Source: Companilactobacillus kimchiensis (GTDB lineage Bacteria > Bacillota > Bacilli > Lactobacillales > Lactobacillaceae). Taken from it: a stretch of 64,000 bases of DNA. Made by a program: the position numbers and the translations under genes. The DNA is taken from NCBI RefSeq assembly GCF_001438805.1, contig NZ_JQCF01000012.1, forward strand, positions 1-64,000, written 5' to 3'. Below the pieces are notes generated by a model that worked only from the letters and a program-made list of their open reading frames with translations, made no database searches and was not told where the DNA came from. Shown here piece after piece: positions 8,357 through 15,685 of the stretch; positions within the stretch are counted from its first letter, which is position 1; every line of letters starts with the position of its first letter.

Positions 8357-9280
8357 ATCAAGAAGAAAAACCTATTCATTCTGACATTCTTAGTACTACT
8401 TACTACCATTACTAGTCTTAATCAGACTAAGACTGTCAAAGCTGATTCACAGATCAATGATTATATCGTTCAAAATAAATTTCAACCAGCTACAATCGAA
8501 TATCGTCAAGGTACTTTCAACGTTTGGCAAGGCTACCGTCACGGTGTCGGTCGTCCTGAAGGTGTGATTGTTCATGAAACTGCTACACCCAATGTTAACG
8601 CCGAACAATTTGTCAAAAGTTTTAATAACAATTGGCCCAGACTTCAGACTTATGTCCACGCCTTCGTTGATGACCAAAAAGCTCTCAATATTCACAGTAG
8701 TGACTACATGGTTTGGGGCGCTGGTCCTACTGCCAATTCACGTTACATTCAAGTTGAACTTTGCCGGGTTAATTCATATGATGCTTTTGCCCGTTCATTG
8801 GCTAATGATGCCAATTATGTAGCTCGCAAATTAATTCAATACAACTTACCTGATGTTCCTCATCAAACAGTTCTATCTCACAAAGAAACTTGGCCTATGT
8901 TTGGCGAAACCAATCATGCTGATCCTGACAGTTACTTTGCTGCCTGGGGTTATGACATGACTCAATTTAACCAGTTGATCTCCATGTATTACAATAACTT
9001 GAAGACTTCTGGTAACGTTTACGGAACACCTGCACCAACAACGCCTACTCCTGATCCTGGACAAACTAATCCCAATGATCATATTATTCGGGTCAATAAT
9101 GCCCATGGCACTTTTGTTCCATTAGTAACCTTTAAAAATGACGGCACAACTGCCAAGATCATGGATCGTGCTTTGGCTAACAATACGCCTTGGTACACCG
9201 ATCAAACACGTTCAGCCGATGGTATTACTTATCATCGAGTTTCTACTTCTGAATGGGTCGCTGAAACTTATAAGATTTAA
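8357..9280 (+). CDS. Secreted N-acetylmuramoyl-L-alanine amidase (Amidase_2 type); apparent ATC start
   Basis: A 307-residue wall amidase. The frame begins after a TGA at 8327 and contains no ATG, GTG or TTG before GTG 8561, which lies inside the catalytic domain. ATC 8357 (ATC AAG AAG AAA) stands 8 bases after AAGGGGG (8342-8348) and starts a perfect signal peptide ending at VKA-D. The Amidase_2 domain (about 30-215) has VIVHETA and the metal-type motif TNHADP. A Pro/Thr linker and a C-terminal SLAP-type module ending STSEWVAETYKI follow. ATG 8564 would destroy both signal peptide and active site. A paralogue with the same start arrangement follows. Confidence 0.85.
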   Translation: MKKKNLFILTFLVLLTTITSLNQTKTVKADSQINDYIVQNKFQPATIEYRQGTFNVWQGYRHGVGRPEGVIVHETATPNVNAEQFVKSFNNNWPRLQTYVHAFVDDQKALNIHSSDYMVWGAGPTANSRYIQVELCRVNSYDAFARSLANDANYVARKLIQYNLPDVPHQTVLSHKETWPMFGETNHADPDSYFAAWGYDMTQFNQLISMYYNNLKTSGNVYGTPAPTTPTPDPGQTNPNDHIIRVNNAHGTFVPLVTFKNDGTTAKIMDRALANNTPWYTDQTRSADGITYHRVSTSEWVAETYKI

Positions 9281-9319
9281 ACGTCTAAAATAAAACACAA
9301 TTAATTTTGAACATCAACA

Positions 9320-9364
9320 AAAATATTCCGCCAATTCGCATATTGAATTGACGGAATATTTTTA
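9320..9364 (+). terminator. Terminator after first amidase
   Basis: AAATATTCCGCCAATTC pairs with GAATTGACGGAATATTT (one mismatch) around a seven-base loop, with a T-run. Confidence 0.85.
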
Positions 9365-9440
9365 GTTAGATCGAAAATTACGTTTTATTTCAGATTTATT
9401 TGGGAATGTTAGACGACAATCACAGGTCCAGCATTTTTTC

Positions 9441-9491
9441 TGTAACCATTCTGTAACCATTCCGATTGAATGCTTGTGCTACTCTTATAAT
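9441..9491 (+). promoter_or_regulatory. WalR-type box and promoter of second amidase
   Basis: TGTAAC-CATTC-TGTAAC (9441-9457) is an exact match to the known WalR/YycF pattern TGTWAH-N5-TGTWAH. The next hexamer after another five bases (CGATTG, 9463-9468) is in -35 position, 17 bp before TATAAT (9486-9491). A poor -35 next to a direct-repeat activator box fits positive control of a wall hydrolase. WalR itself is not in this window, so the regulator is inferred. Confidence 0.65.
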
Positions 9492-9515
9492 TGGGTTAAT
9501 AAGGGGGTATTTATT

Positions 9516-10385
9516 ATCAAAGGGAAAAAATTATTTCTAGTTACATTTTTCATATTGTTATTTTCATTAATTACCAATGTCAAAACCATCAAGGCTGATT
9601 CAATCAATGACTACATCATTTCCAATAAAATTCAACCAGCTACAACTCAATATCGTCAAGGTACATTCAACATTTGGACACCTTATCGTTATGGTGTTGG
9701 TCATCCTGAAGGTGTCGTCGTTCACGAAACTTCTGAAGCTAACGTCAATGCTGAACAGTTCGTGGCACGTTTTAATGCACAATGGCCTACGCTCCAAACT
9801 TATGTCCATGCTTTCGTAGACGATACTAACGTAATCAACATTCACAGTACCGATTATGCCGTTTGGGGTGCTGGTCCCACTGCCAATTCACGTTACGTTC
9901 AAGTTGAACTTTGTCGGGTCAATTCTTACGATGCTTTTGCCCGTTCATTAGCCAATGATGCCAACTATATCGCATCCAAATTGATTCAATATAATTTACC
10001 AGATGTTCCTGGTCAAACCGTTCTATCTCACCAACAAACCAGTGGCATGTGGCATGAAACAAATCATACTGATCCCGTCCATTACTTCGATATTTGGGGG
10101 TATAACATGGATCAGTTTAATGATTTAATTTCTTACTATTATAATAATCAAAAAACCTATGGCAATATCTACGGTGAATCTAAGAATGTCATCCGAGTTA
10201 AGAATAATAATGCAATTTACGTTCCTTTAGTTGCTTTCTCAGGTGACGGTCAAATGATTTCCTTGCGTGATCATGGTTTAGCTAACAATTCTGCTTGGTA
10301 CACTGATCAATCAAAAGATTACAATGGTGTAACCTATCATCGAGTTGCCAGCAACGAATGGGTTGCTGAGACCTATAAGATTTAA
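9516..10385 (+). CDS. Secreted N-acetylmuramoyl-L-alanine amidase, paralogue; apparent ATC start
   Basis: 289 residues from ATC 9516 (ATC AAA GGG AAA), 8 bases after AAGGGGG (9501-9507). That is the same spacing as in the upstream paralogue. The frame is open back to TTG 9474, but that TTG lies before the TATAAT box, so it cannot be in the transcript. Signal peptide (GKKLFLVTFFILLFSLI, cleavage near IKA-D), Amidase_2 domain with VVVHETS and TNHTDP, and a C-terminal SLAP module (VASNEWVAETYKI) are in the same order as in the neighbour. It lacks most of the Pro/Thr linker. It probably cleaves the MurNAc-L-Ala bond. Confidence 0.85.
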   Translation: MKGKKLFLVTFFILLFSLITNVKTIKADSINDYIISNKIQPATTQYRQGTFNIWTPYRYGVGHPEGVVVHETSEANVNAEQFVARFNAQWPTLQTYVHAFVDDTNVINIHSTDYAVWGAGPTANSRYVQVELCRVNSYDAFARSLANDANYIASKLIQYNLPDVPGQTVLSHQQTSGMWHETNHTDPVHYFDIWGYNMDQFNDLISYYYNNQKTYGNIYGESKNVIRVKNNNAIYVPLVAFSGDGQMISLRDHGLANNSAWYTDQSKDYNGVTYHRVASNEWVAETYKI

Positions 10386-10448
10386 AAATATATCGACGAA
10401 AAAAGGTTTCTACTCAAGTTCAGTTAGAACGAAAGTATACTTGTATTT

Positions 10449-10526
10449 CCGTCTTCCACAAAAATCGGAAATAGGTTGGAACGCTGCGGGCACGACTGAA
10501 CCTATTTCCGATTTTTATTCCAAACT
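10449..10526 (+). repeat. Miniature branched repeat, copy 3 (outer stem only)
   Basis: About 78 bases. It has the family ends CCGTCTTCCAC and TTCCAAACT and outer arms AAAAATCGGAAATAGGTT and AACCTATTTCCGATTTTT. The internal hairpins are deleted. Relative to copy 2, both arms carry the same compensating change (TTGG to TCGG on one arm, CCAA to CCGA on the other). It follows the second amidase and is preceded by ACTCAAGTTCAGTTAGAACG. Confidence 0.88.
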
Positions 10527-10655
10527 AAATAACGCTTTGATTTTTAAGCTTTATTAATGAAAAAATATCTATTTCAAATTAAAAGCCCGTATTAACTGAT
10601 TATTTCGGCTCTTACTCAAGTTCGGTTATTAAGTGGGCTACATCTCCAAATAAAT

Positions 10656-10720
10656 AAATCACACTATATTATTTATGACTTCTCAATTAAGGGATTCACA
10701 ATAATATAGTGTGATTTTTA
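10656..10720. repeat. Long hairpin, related to one at 23636-23706
   Basis: AAATCACACTATATTATT faces AATAATATAGTGTGATTT across a loop of about 25 bases, with a T-run outside. A near copy lies 13 kb away. Its position downstream of genes suggests a terminator that has been spread as a repeat. Confidence 0.65.
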
Positions 10721-10751
10721 TCTAAAATTAATAACGATCAACCAGTTATCT

Positions 10752-10905
10752 AGTCTGGAACAACAAAGCCGATTGGCTCAGCAGTAAAATCATTCTTAGC
10801 AATTTATTGCTTAGAATGAGGTCGAGCTTGGAGACGATGTGAATTTCATCGGCTTCAAGTCGGCCTACTGCGTTCCAGCCAAATCGGCTTTGTTGTGGAA
10901 GACGG
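10752..10905 (-). repeat. Branched palindromic repeat, copy 4 (outer stem type ii)
   Basis: Read on the minus strand it runs from CCGTCTTCCAC to TTCCAGACT. Outer arms AACAAAGCCGATTTGGCT and AGCCAATCGGCTTTGTTG differ from copies 1-3 but again pair. Inner pairs are GCAGTA/TACTGC, GATG/CATC and a long hairpin TCATTCTAAGCAA with its partner. It is nearly identical in structure to the copy at 63353-63506. Confidence 0.88.
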
Positions 10906-11069
10906 AATTTTTAACCAAACATCAGAAAGAACCTTATTTCAGTCAATACGGGCTTTTATTGGTCCTTAGAATAAATGAACTTTGAGATAAATTTGAATAT
11001 TAAAAATTTATTTAAAGTCAGTAACATAAAGAGTAGGTATCAATTGTATAGGATTAAAACAAAACCCTA

Positions 11070-11231
11070 GCTCGGAGCAAGGAAGAAAAAATGGTTCAAT
11101 AGCGAAGTTTTCCTTATTCGGCGGTTTTTGCCGGATTAGGAAAAGGCCAAGCTTGAAGACTCTTGGAAAGAGGCTCCAAGTTGTGCCCGCTATGTTCCAA
11201 CCAATTTTTTCTTCCTTGCGGAGAGCGGAAC
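11070..11231 (-). repeat. Branched palindromic repeat, copy 5 (inverted partner of copy 1)
   Basis: The minus strand matches copy 1 almost base for base, with the same outer arms. The apical stem has changed from CTTTTG/CAAAAG to CTCTT/AAGAG in a paired manner. The similarity extends through both flanks (about 10931-11274 against 6073-6437), giving inverted repeats of roughly 340 bases around the amidase/SLAP cluster. Confidence 0.88.
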
Positions 11232-11288
11232 TACAATAATAACTCTGTTACTTTACGCTCTAACTGAACTTGATAATAGAACAACTGC

Positions 11289-12911
11289 CTAGTTTTCTTT
11301 TAAATTAAACTCTTTCCAACCAAAAATAATAACCAAGGCAACTCCAAGAACACTAATTGTAACAATGGATACGATATTGTGTTCATAGTTTGAACCGCCC
11401 AGATAAAGATCACCAATAATCGTTAGGAAAATAGCAGCTAAGATACCACTCCATTGCAAGCGAGTAAAGGCTGAACCGGTTGTACTACGATTCTCACGAC
11501 GAGTAACGTATGGCAAGACTGCTCCTAAACCGATTAACACGATAATGGCAACAAAGTTAATAACTAATTCATACCACCAGGTTGATGTTCCAAAACCAAC
11601 ATCTTGGGGTCCAATACCAAAGATAGTTGCCAAAGCAGTGACGATCAGACACCACCAACCAACGGTTAGCGCTAATTTATCATTTTTGATATAAACATAA
11701 TCTGATGGGAACTTTTTACTATCTTGTCTAATTTTAATAAAAGCAAAGAAAATCCAACAAGTAACACCGGGTGAAATAATCCCATTAAGATTCAAGAGCC
11801 AATTGAAAATATCATTCATACTTGGCAAGAAAATACCTAGCATCATGATAAAAGCACTCAATCCACAGGTTAATAGATAACCATTAACTGGCAAACCATT
11901 AGCATTCTTTTTGCTCAATACTTTCGGCATATATTTGGCACCAGTATCAGAAATCAACATTCTGGTCATGGCATCAAGTAAAACAGCCAATAAAGCAGCT
12001 AGATAAAAAACTTCTGTCCAAGCAAAGATATACATCAACGTGTTACCCATATGATATTGCTTACCTAAAGCTTGAAAAGCATAGTATGAACCATTCATCT
12101 TCAAATCATTTGGTAAGTGATAACCATTAAAGAAAACACCTAATGAAAATGATCCAAAAATAGTCAAGAAAGCTGTCATAACAGCCAACATAATCATAGC
12201 TTTGGGAAATTCTCGCTTAGGATGGCGCATCTTAGTAACGAATGGTGCAATCAATTCAGCACCATTAACTGCATAGATCAACAAACCAATGGTTGTTAAA
12301 TAATGCAGATCAAACTTAGGAATAATTGTGTGAATATTCATCGGTTGCGTAGCGATGTGACCACCAGCAGCCAGACCCGCAAAGGTCATCAAAACAAATA
12401 AGACAGTCATTCCAAACATGGCAATTCCACCAATAGTACTTAATACTTCTAGTGAACGCTTGAAACGAGATTGTACAAAGATAAAGACAATAAATGTCAC
12501 CAATGTCCAAAAGGCAAACCACCCATTTGACATATGTTCTTGAAGTCCAGCATTACCGGAGTAAGCCCAGCCTAATCCAACGACGATTGAATTGGCAGTA
12601 TCAACAACATACGGAATTGATGCAGCCCAGTAAGTCCAAGCTGTGAAATATCCGAGGAATTCACCACTCGTTCCTCTGACCCATGAAGTAAGTCCCCCAC
12701 CTTCATGATTAAAAACTGAACCTAATTGCCCAACCATTAATGAATATGGAATAACGTATAAAAATAGCATGATAATCCAAGAGGTAATAACGCCCATACC
12801 TTGGTTTTGAAAATTATAAGTTAAATCATCAAAACCAATTACGGTAACAAAATCCATTAAAGCGAGAATAGGCCAGCTTATATAGTTCTTTTTTGGTTCT
12901 AAAGTTTCCAT
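11289..12911 (-). CDS. APC-superfamily amino acid permease
   Basis: 540 residues with about 14 hydrophobic segments, the size of APC-family amino acid transporters or antiporters of the glutamate/GABA type. Helix 1 carries the family's unwound region (ALMDFVTVIGFDDL), and HEGGGLTSWV matches the conserved EGG-type loop after helix 2. The ATG is preceded by GGGG. It is monocistronic, separated from its upstream neighbour by about 100 bases. The substrate cannot be fixed from the sequence. No amino acid decarboxylase gene is adjacent, which argues weakly against a decarboxylation antiporter. Confidence 0.78.
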   Translation of the reverse strand: METLEPKKNYISWPILALMDFVTVIGFDDLTYNFQNQGMGVITSWIIMLFLYVIPYSLMVGQLGSVFNHEGGGLTSWVRGTSGEFLGYFTAWTYWAASIPYVVDTANSIVVGLGWAYSGNAGLQEHMSNGWFAFWTLVTFIVFIFVQSRFKRSLEVLSTIGGIAMFGMTVLFVLMTFAGLAAGGHIATQPMNIHTIIPKFDLHYLTTIGLLIYAVNGAELIAPFVTKMRHPKREFPKAMIMLAVMTAFLTIFGSFSLGVFFNGYHLPNDLKMNGSYYAFQALGKQYHMGNTLMYIFAWTEVFYLAALLAVLLDAMTRMLISDTGAKYMPKVLSKKNANGLPVNGYLLTCGLSAFIMMLGIFLPSMNDIFNWLLNLNGIISPGVTCWIFFAFIKIRQDSKKFPSDYVYIKNDKLALTVGWWCLIVTALATIFGIGPQDVGFGTSTWWYELVINFVAIIVLIGLGAVLPYVTRRENRSTTGSAFTRLQWSGILAAIFLTIIGDLYLGGSNYEHNIVSIVTISVLGVALVIIFGWKEFNLKEN

Positions 12912-13014
12912 AATAAGCCCCTAAATAAAATAATTGTTATAAAGCACAATTTTTAATTTTACTCTTATTATTGATAATATACCGTAATTTTTTTAATTTT
13001 TGAAAAGAATAAAA

Positions 13015-13800
13015 TCACTTTCCGTATTTATTATTCAATTCCTTTGTCACTTTAAATAATTTGGGATATTTATTCTTATTCTGTTTCTGATAAAAGGCCG
13101 GATTATTTAGCTTAAATTTACCAGCCTTCTCCACCCAATAAGTAACTTCAGGATTGTTGATGGTATAGGAATTTTGCGTTGTTAAACCATACTTTTGATA
13201 AAGTTTCTCACGGTCTTTGGTCTCTGGATGGTATTTTTTAATACCAATAATCATTTTCTGACCAATCTTAGGCATTGGTACAGTTGGATTGGTTGTGTAA
13301 ATGACTTGCTTGGGATTCTTGACCCCATAATCCTTACCGACATATTCCCCTTCAAAACTATTGAAATAATCTCTGGCTTTGGACAATCCTCCTGAAAACT
13401 CAGTCTTAGTCGTTTTACCTTGTAATGCTTTATCACCGCTGATCACTTGCTCAATATAGATTGTAGCTTTGGTTTCTGGGGTAAAAAGCCGTCCCATCTC
13501 TGGTTGCAAATTGACAACCTGTGCTTTGACCACAGCTTGATTGCCATTCTTCAATAAACCTAAAGACATATTTTCGTCTTTATAGCCACTAGGGACATTA
13601 GTAATATATTTTTGATAATTAGGTTGATCGACATTTTTGGCTGCCACAACCTTTTTATTCCAAACTTGACGATTCTGTTTAATTTGTTTATTCCGTTGCT
13701 GCTCAATTTTTGCTTGTTTGGCGGCCTGTTCAGTCTGATTACTACAGCCAGTCAACAAAAAAATACTCAAGAAGGTTACTATTAAAACTATTTTTTTCAT
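13015..13800 (-). CDS. Putative lipoprotein of unknown function
   Basis: 261 residues. The N-terminus is a typical lipoprotein signal with lipobox LTGC (Cys19), followed by a Gln/Lys/Asn-rich charged stretch to about residue 50. The rest is a soluble beta-rich domain (VKAQVVNLQPEMGRLF, TIYIEQVISGD) reminiscent of proteins that handle small secreted ligands, but no known family is evident. It has a clear AGGAGG-like ribosome site. It is probably tethered to the outer face of the membrane. Confidence 0.7.
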   Translation of the reverse strand: MKKIVLIVTFLSIFLLTGCSNQTEQAAKQAKIEQQRNKQIKQNRQVWNKKVVAAKNVDQPNYQKYITNVPSGYKDENMSLGLLKNGNQAVVKAQVVNLQPEMGRLFTPETKATIYIEQVISGDKALQGKTTKTEFSGGLSKARDYFNSFEGEYVGKDYGVKNPKQVIYTTNPTVPMPKIGQKMIIGIKKYHPETKDREKLYQKYGLTTQNSYTINNPEVTYWVEKAGKFKLNNPAFYQKQNKNKYPKLFKVTKELNNKYGK

Positions 13801-13861
13801 CTAAATATATCCTCCCTTTTCATAATCATAAGTGTATCACGGAGCAATCCAATCGAGATAT

Positions 13862-13905
13862 AAAAAAAGAACCTTAAACTGACAAACTGTCATTAAGATT
13901 CTCGA
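13862..13905 (-). terminator. Terminator of the small membrane protein operon
   Basis: On the minus strand AGAATCTTAA and TTAAGGTTCT form the stem, with GACA/GTCA pairing further in, then a T-run. The 5' arm overlaps the last codons of the gene ending at 13893. Confidence 0.75.
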
Positions 13906-14141
13906 ATTCTTTTGTATAGGTAATAGATTGTTCCCAAAATCAGGGAGATGACCAACCACAAAACAACTGCGGTCAGTAATACAATTCCAATAATCATTGG
14001 TTGCTGTGGTGATGTTAGAAATCCTTGTTGGAGTTTCTTAACCTCACCTATCTGAAAAATCAATTTTCGTAAAATGTTTAATATCATCACCGCTAAAGTA
14101 AGTATGGCTGCTTTCTTAAAAGAATTACGATAAGTTATCAT
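13893..14141 (-). CDS. Small membrane protein of unknown function
   Basis: 82 residues with two hydrophobic segments (residues 10-25 and 50-75) and a basic C-terminus (YLYKRIRES). Its start overlaps the end of the preceding small membrane protein gene by 17 bases, which suggests translational coupling. No family is recognised. The three consecutive genes here form one small operon with a shared terminator. Confidence 0.6.
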   Translation of the reverse strand: MITYRNSFKKAAILTLAVMILNILRKLIFQIGEVKKLQQGFLTSPQQPMIIGIVLLTAVVLWLVISLILGTIYYLYKRIRES

Positions 14142-14475
14142 TTTTCAAATGTTCTCCCTTACGAAATTGAATTCCGATAAAGTAAGTAATAACTGACATA
14201 AAGACTGACATCAAAGCAAAAATAATCAATGACGTCCAATTATAGTAACCGCCTGTTAACAACATGAAAATAAAGAAAACTACAAAATAGATACCAAAGG
14301 CAGCCCTTTGACTCAGATTGGTCACCACCAAGATCAGTGATAGTAGGAAAATCAATAAGATCTCCCATGGAAAATTGCTGAAGATTGCTTTGTGTTGAAA
14401 GATATTTTGACCCATGATAATCAATATCCAAAAAAATACAAAAATTAAAAAATTACGAATGACTCGATTTTTCAC
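14125..14475 (-). CDS. Small four-helix membrane protein (paralogous to next gene upstream)
   Basis: 116 residues with four hydrophobic segments and a charged tail (FRKGEHLKNDNLS). It resembles the 111-residue product encoded 67 bases upstream: both start MKN+R, have the same spacing of helices, and end with a glycine-rich last helix followed by FRKG or ILKG. A tandem duplication is likely. No function can be assigned. Confidence 0.62.
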   Translation of the reverse strand: MKNRVIRNFLIFVFFWILIIMGQNIFQHKAIFSNFPWEILLIFLLSLILVVTNLSQRAAFGIYFVVFFIFMLLTGGYYNWTSLIIFALMSVFMSVITYFIGIQFRKGEHLKNDNLS

Positions 14476-14542
14476 TTGGTTCCCTCTCCCTCATTGAATC
14501 TCTTATAATAGCCTAACATAGTTTCCAAATCTGACCAAAAGT

Positions 14543-14878
14543 CTAATCTTGCCTACCTTTTAGAATATATTTGCCAGTGTAATAGGTTACAATTGTTCCC
14601 ACAATTCCACACACCGCTGCAAATATCTGGGCATTCCAGTTACCATTGAGGTTATTCAACCGAACAAAAGCATAGAAAACAAAGAAGTAAATTATCAAAG
14701 TTATATTATCCTTAATACTTGTAAACGCAGTTAAAAGTGACAGTAGTAAGATCATTATTGGTTCCAAATAATATATCCTCATTACTGGTTGGAAGCTATT
14801 GTACAAATTCAAAAGTATCAGTATTAACATTGGTAATATATAAGCTAAAATAGCATTTCTAAGCCGTTTATTCTTCAT
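14543..14878 (-). CDS. Small four-helix membrane protein, first gene of the trio
   Basis: 111 residues from ATG 14878, chosen over ATG 14911 because GAAGGAGA stands just upstream of the former. It has four hydrophobic segments, with a conserved-looking LNGNWNAQIFAAVCGIVGT segment before the last helix. It is related to the downstream 116-residue protein. The surroundings (lipoprotein and toxin-antitoxin genes) do not reveal a role. Confidence 0.62.
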   Translation of the reverse strand: MKNKRLRNAILAYILPMLILILLNLYNSFQPVMRIYYLEPIMILLLSLLTAFTSIKDNITLIIYFFVFYAFVRLNNLNGNWNAQIFAAVCGIVGTIVTYYTGKYILKGRQD

Positions 14879-14982
14879 TGCTTTCTCCTTCTTTTGTGAA
14901 TAATATATCATGGATTCAAATTGTTATCTTTCATGAAAATAAATTATTGAGTACGTAATTTGAATAATAGAGGGTATGTAAA

Positions 14983-15011
14983 TTGACGTTCCACCAATAA
15001 TGTAATACGAT
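14983..15011 (+). promoter_or_regulatory. Promoter of the toxin-antitoxin operon
   Basis: TTGACG (14983-14988) and TACGAT (15006-15011) are 17 bp apart. The -10 covers the ATG at 15010, which rules that codon out and supports the start at 15034. Confidence 0.6.
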
Positions 15012-15033
15012 GGTAAACACAGGAGATAATAAT

Positions 15034-15306
15034 ATGACAATGACAACAATAAAAAACAAAACTATTTCCACACGTGTCACAACTGACATAAGTAATCGTG
15101 CAAAGGAAAACTTGGCAAAACAAGGTTTAACAGTTTCCGAATATATACGACTATCACTAATTAAAGCCGCTAATAATGAGGTTAAGCTCGTTAGTTTCTT
15201 AGATACTCCTGAATCAAAGAAAGCAAAAAAAGAGGCTGAATCTGGTCAAGTAGATAGTTTTGATTCCGTAGATGACTGGTGGAAAAATTTAAATGGTAAA
15301 GATTAA
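15034..15306 (+). CDS. RelB/DinJ-family antitoxin
   Basis: 90 residues. The N-terminal half is a ribbon-helix-helix domain (TISTRVTTDISNRAKENLAKQGL then TVSEYIRLSL), and the acidic C-terminal tail (DSFDSVDDWWKNL) would wrap the toxin. AGGAGA precedes ATG 15034. It overlaps the downstream toxin gene by 14 bases, the normal order for relB-yafQ type modules. As in other such pairs, it probably neutralises the toxin and represses the shared promoter. Confidence 0.85.
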   Translation: MTMTTIKNKTISTRVTTDISNRAKENLAKQGLTVSEYIRLSLIKAANNEVKLVSFLDTPESKKAKKEAESGQVDSFDSVDDWWKNLNGKD

Positions 15307-15598
15307 ACAAACTAAATCTTTTACCCGAAATTTTAAAAAACTAGAAAAGAAACATTTTCCAGTTTCATTAATTAGAAATTGTGTTATCGCCATTATATCT
15401 GGTGACAAGAAGACACTTGTAAAAATAAAGGATCACAATCTCAAGGGGGGTTGGAATGGTTATCGTGAATTTCACCCCGCAAGATATGGAAATTATGGTG
15501 CCTCATACGATGGTTGGATTGTAATTTATAAATATGATCATGGAGAATTAATATTAACCTTAGTTTCAACCGAAGATCATGATATTCTCAAAGGCTAA
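15293..15598 (+). CDS. YafQ/RelE-family mRNA interferase toxin
   Basis: 101 residues of the RelE/YafQ fold. Visible family features are the basic N-terminus (FTRNFKKLEKKHF), DHNLKGGWNGYREFH in the centre, WIVIYKY, and the C-terminal STEDHDIL, corresponding to the YafQ tail with its catalytic His. Such toxins cut mRNA in the ribosomal A site. It overlaps the antitoxin gene and looks intact. One unusual point is the inserted ARYGNYGASYDG between the basic loop and the WIVIY strand. Confidence 0.85.
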   Translation: MVKIKQTKSFTRNFKKLEKKHFPVSLIRNCVIAIISGDKKTLVKIKDHNLKGGWNGYREFHPARYGNYGASYDGWIVIYKYDHGELILTLVSTEDHDILKG

Positions 15599-15636
15599 AA
15601 GATCTAGTTTCAATATTTTATTTAGTAACCTTATCG

Positions 15637-15680
15637 TTAAAAAAAGACCTGCATAAAATTATGCAAGTCTTTTTTTAACG
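15637..15680. terminator. Bidirectional terminator between yafQ and ptsI
   Basis: AAAAAAAGACCTGCAT pairs with ATGCAAGTCTTTTTTT (one mismatch). It serves the converging toxin and pts operons. Confidence 0.85.
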
Positions 15681-15685
15681 CTTAA

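Noticed and set aside
8564-9280. ATG 8564 as start of the first amidase
   Set aside because: It would remove the signal peptide and the first metal-binding His; there is no ribosome site before it.
9474-9515. TTG 9474 as start of the second amidase
   Set aside because: It lies upstream of the TATAAT box, so it would not be on the transcript, and would add a non-signal leader.
10345-10557. Open frame of 70 codons running through the end of the second amidase and repeat copy 3
   Set aside because: It reads through a palindromic repeat, has no ribosome site and overlaps the real gene in another frame.
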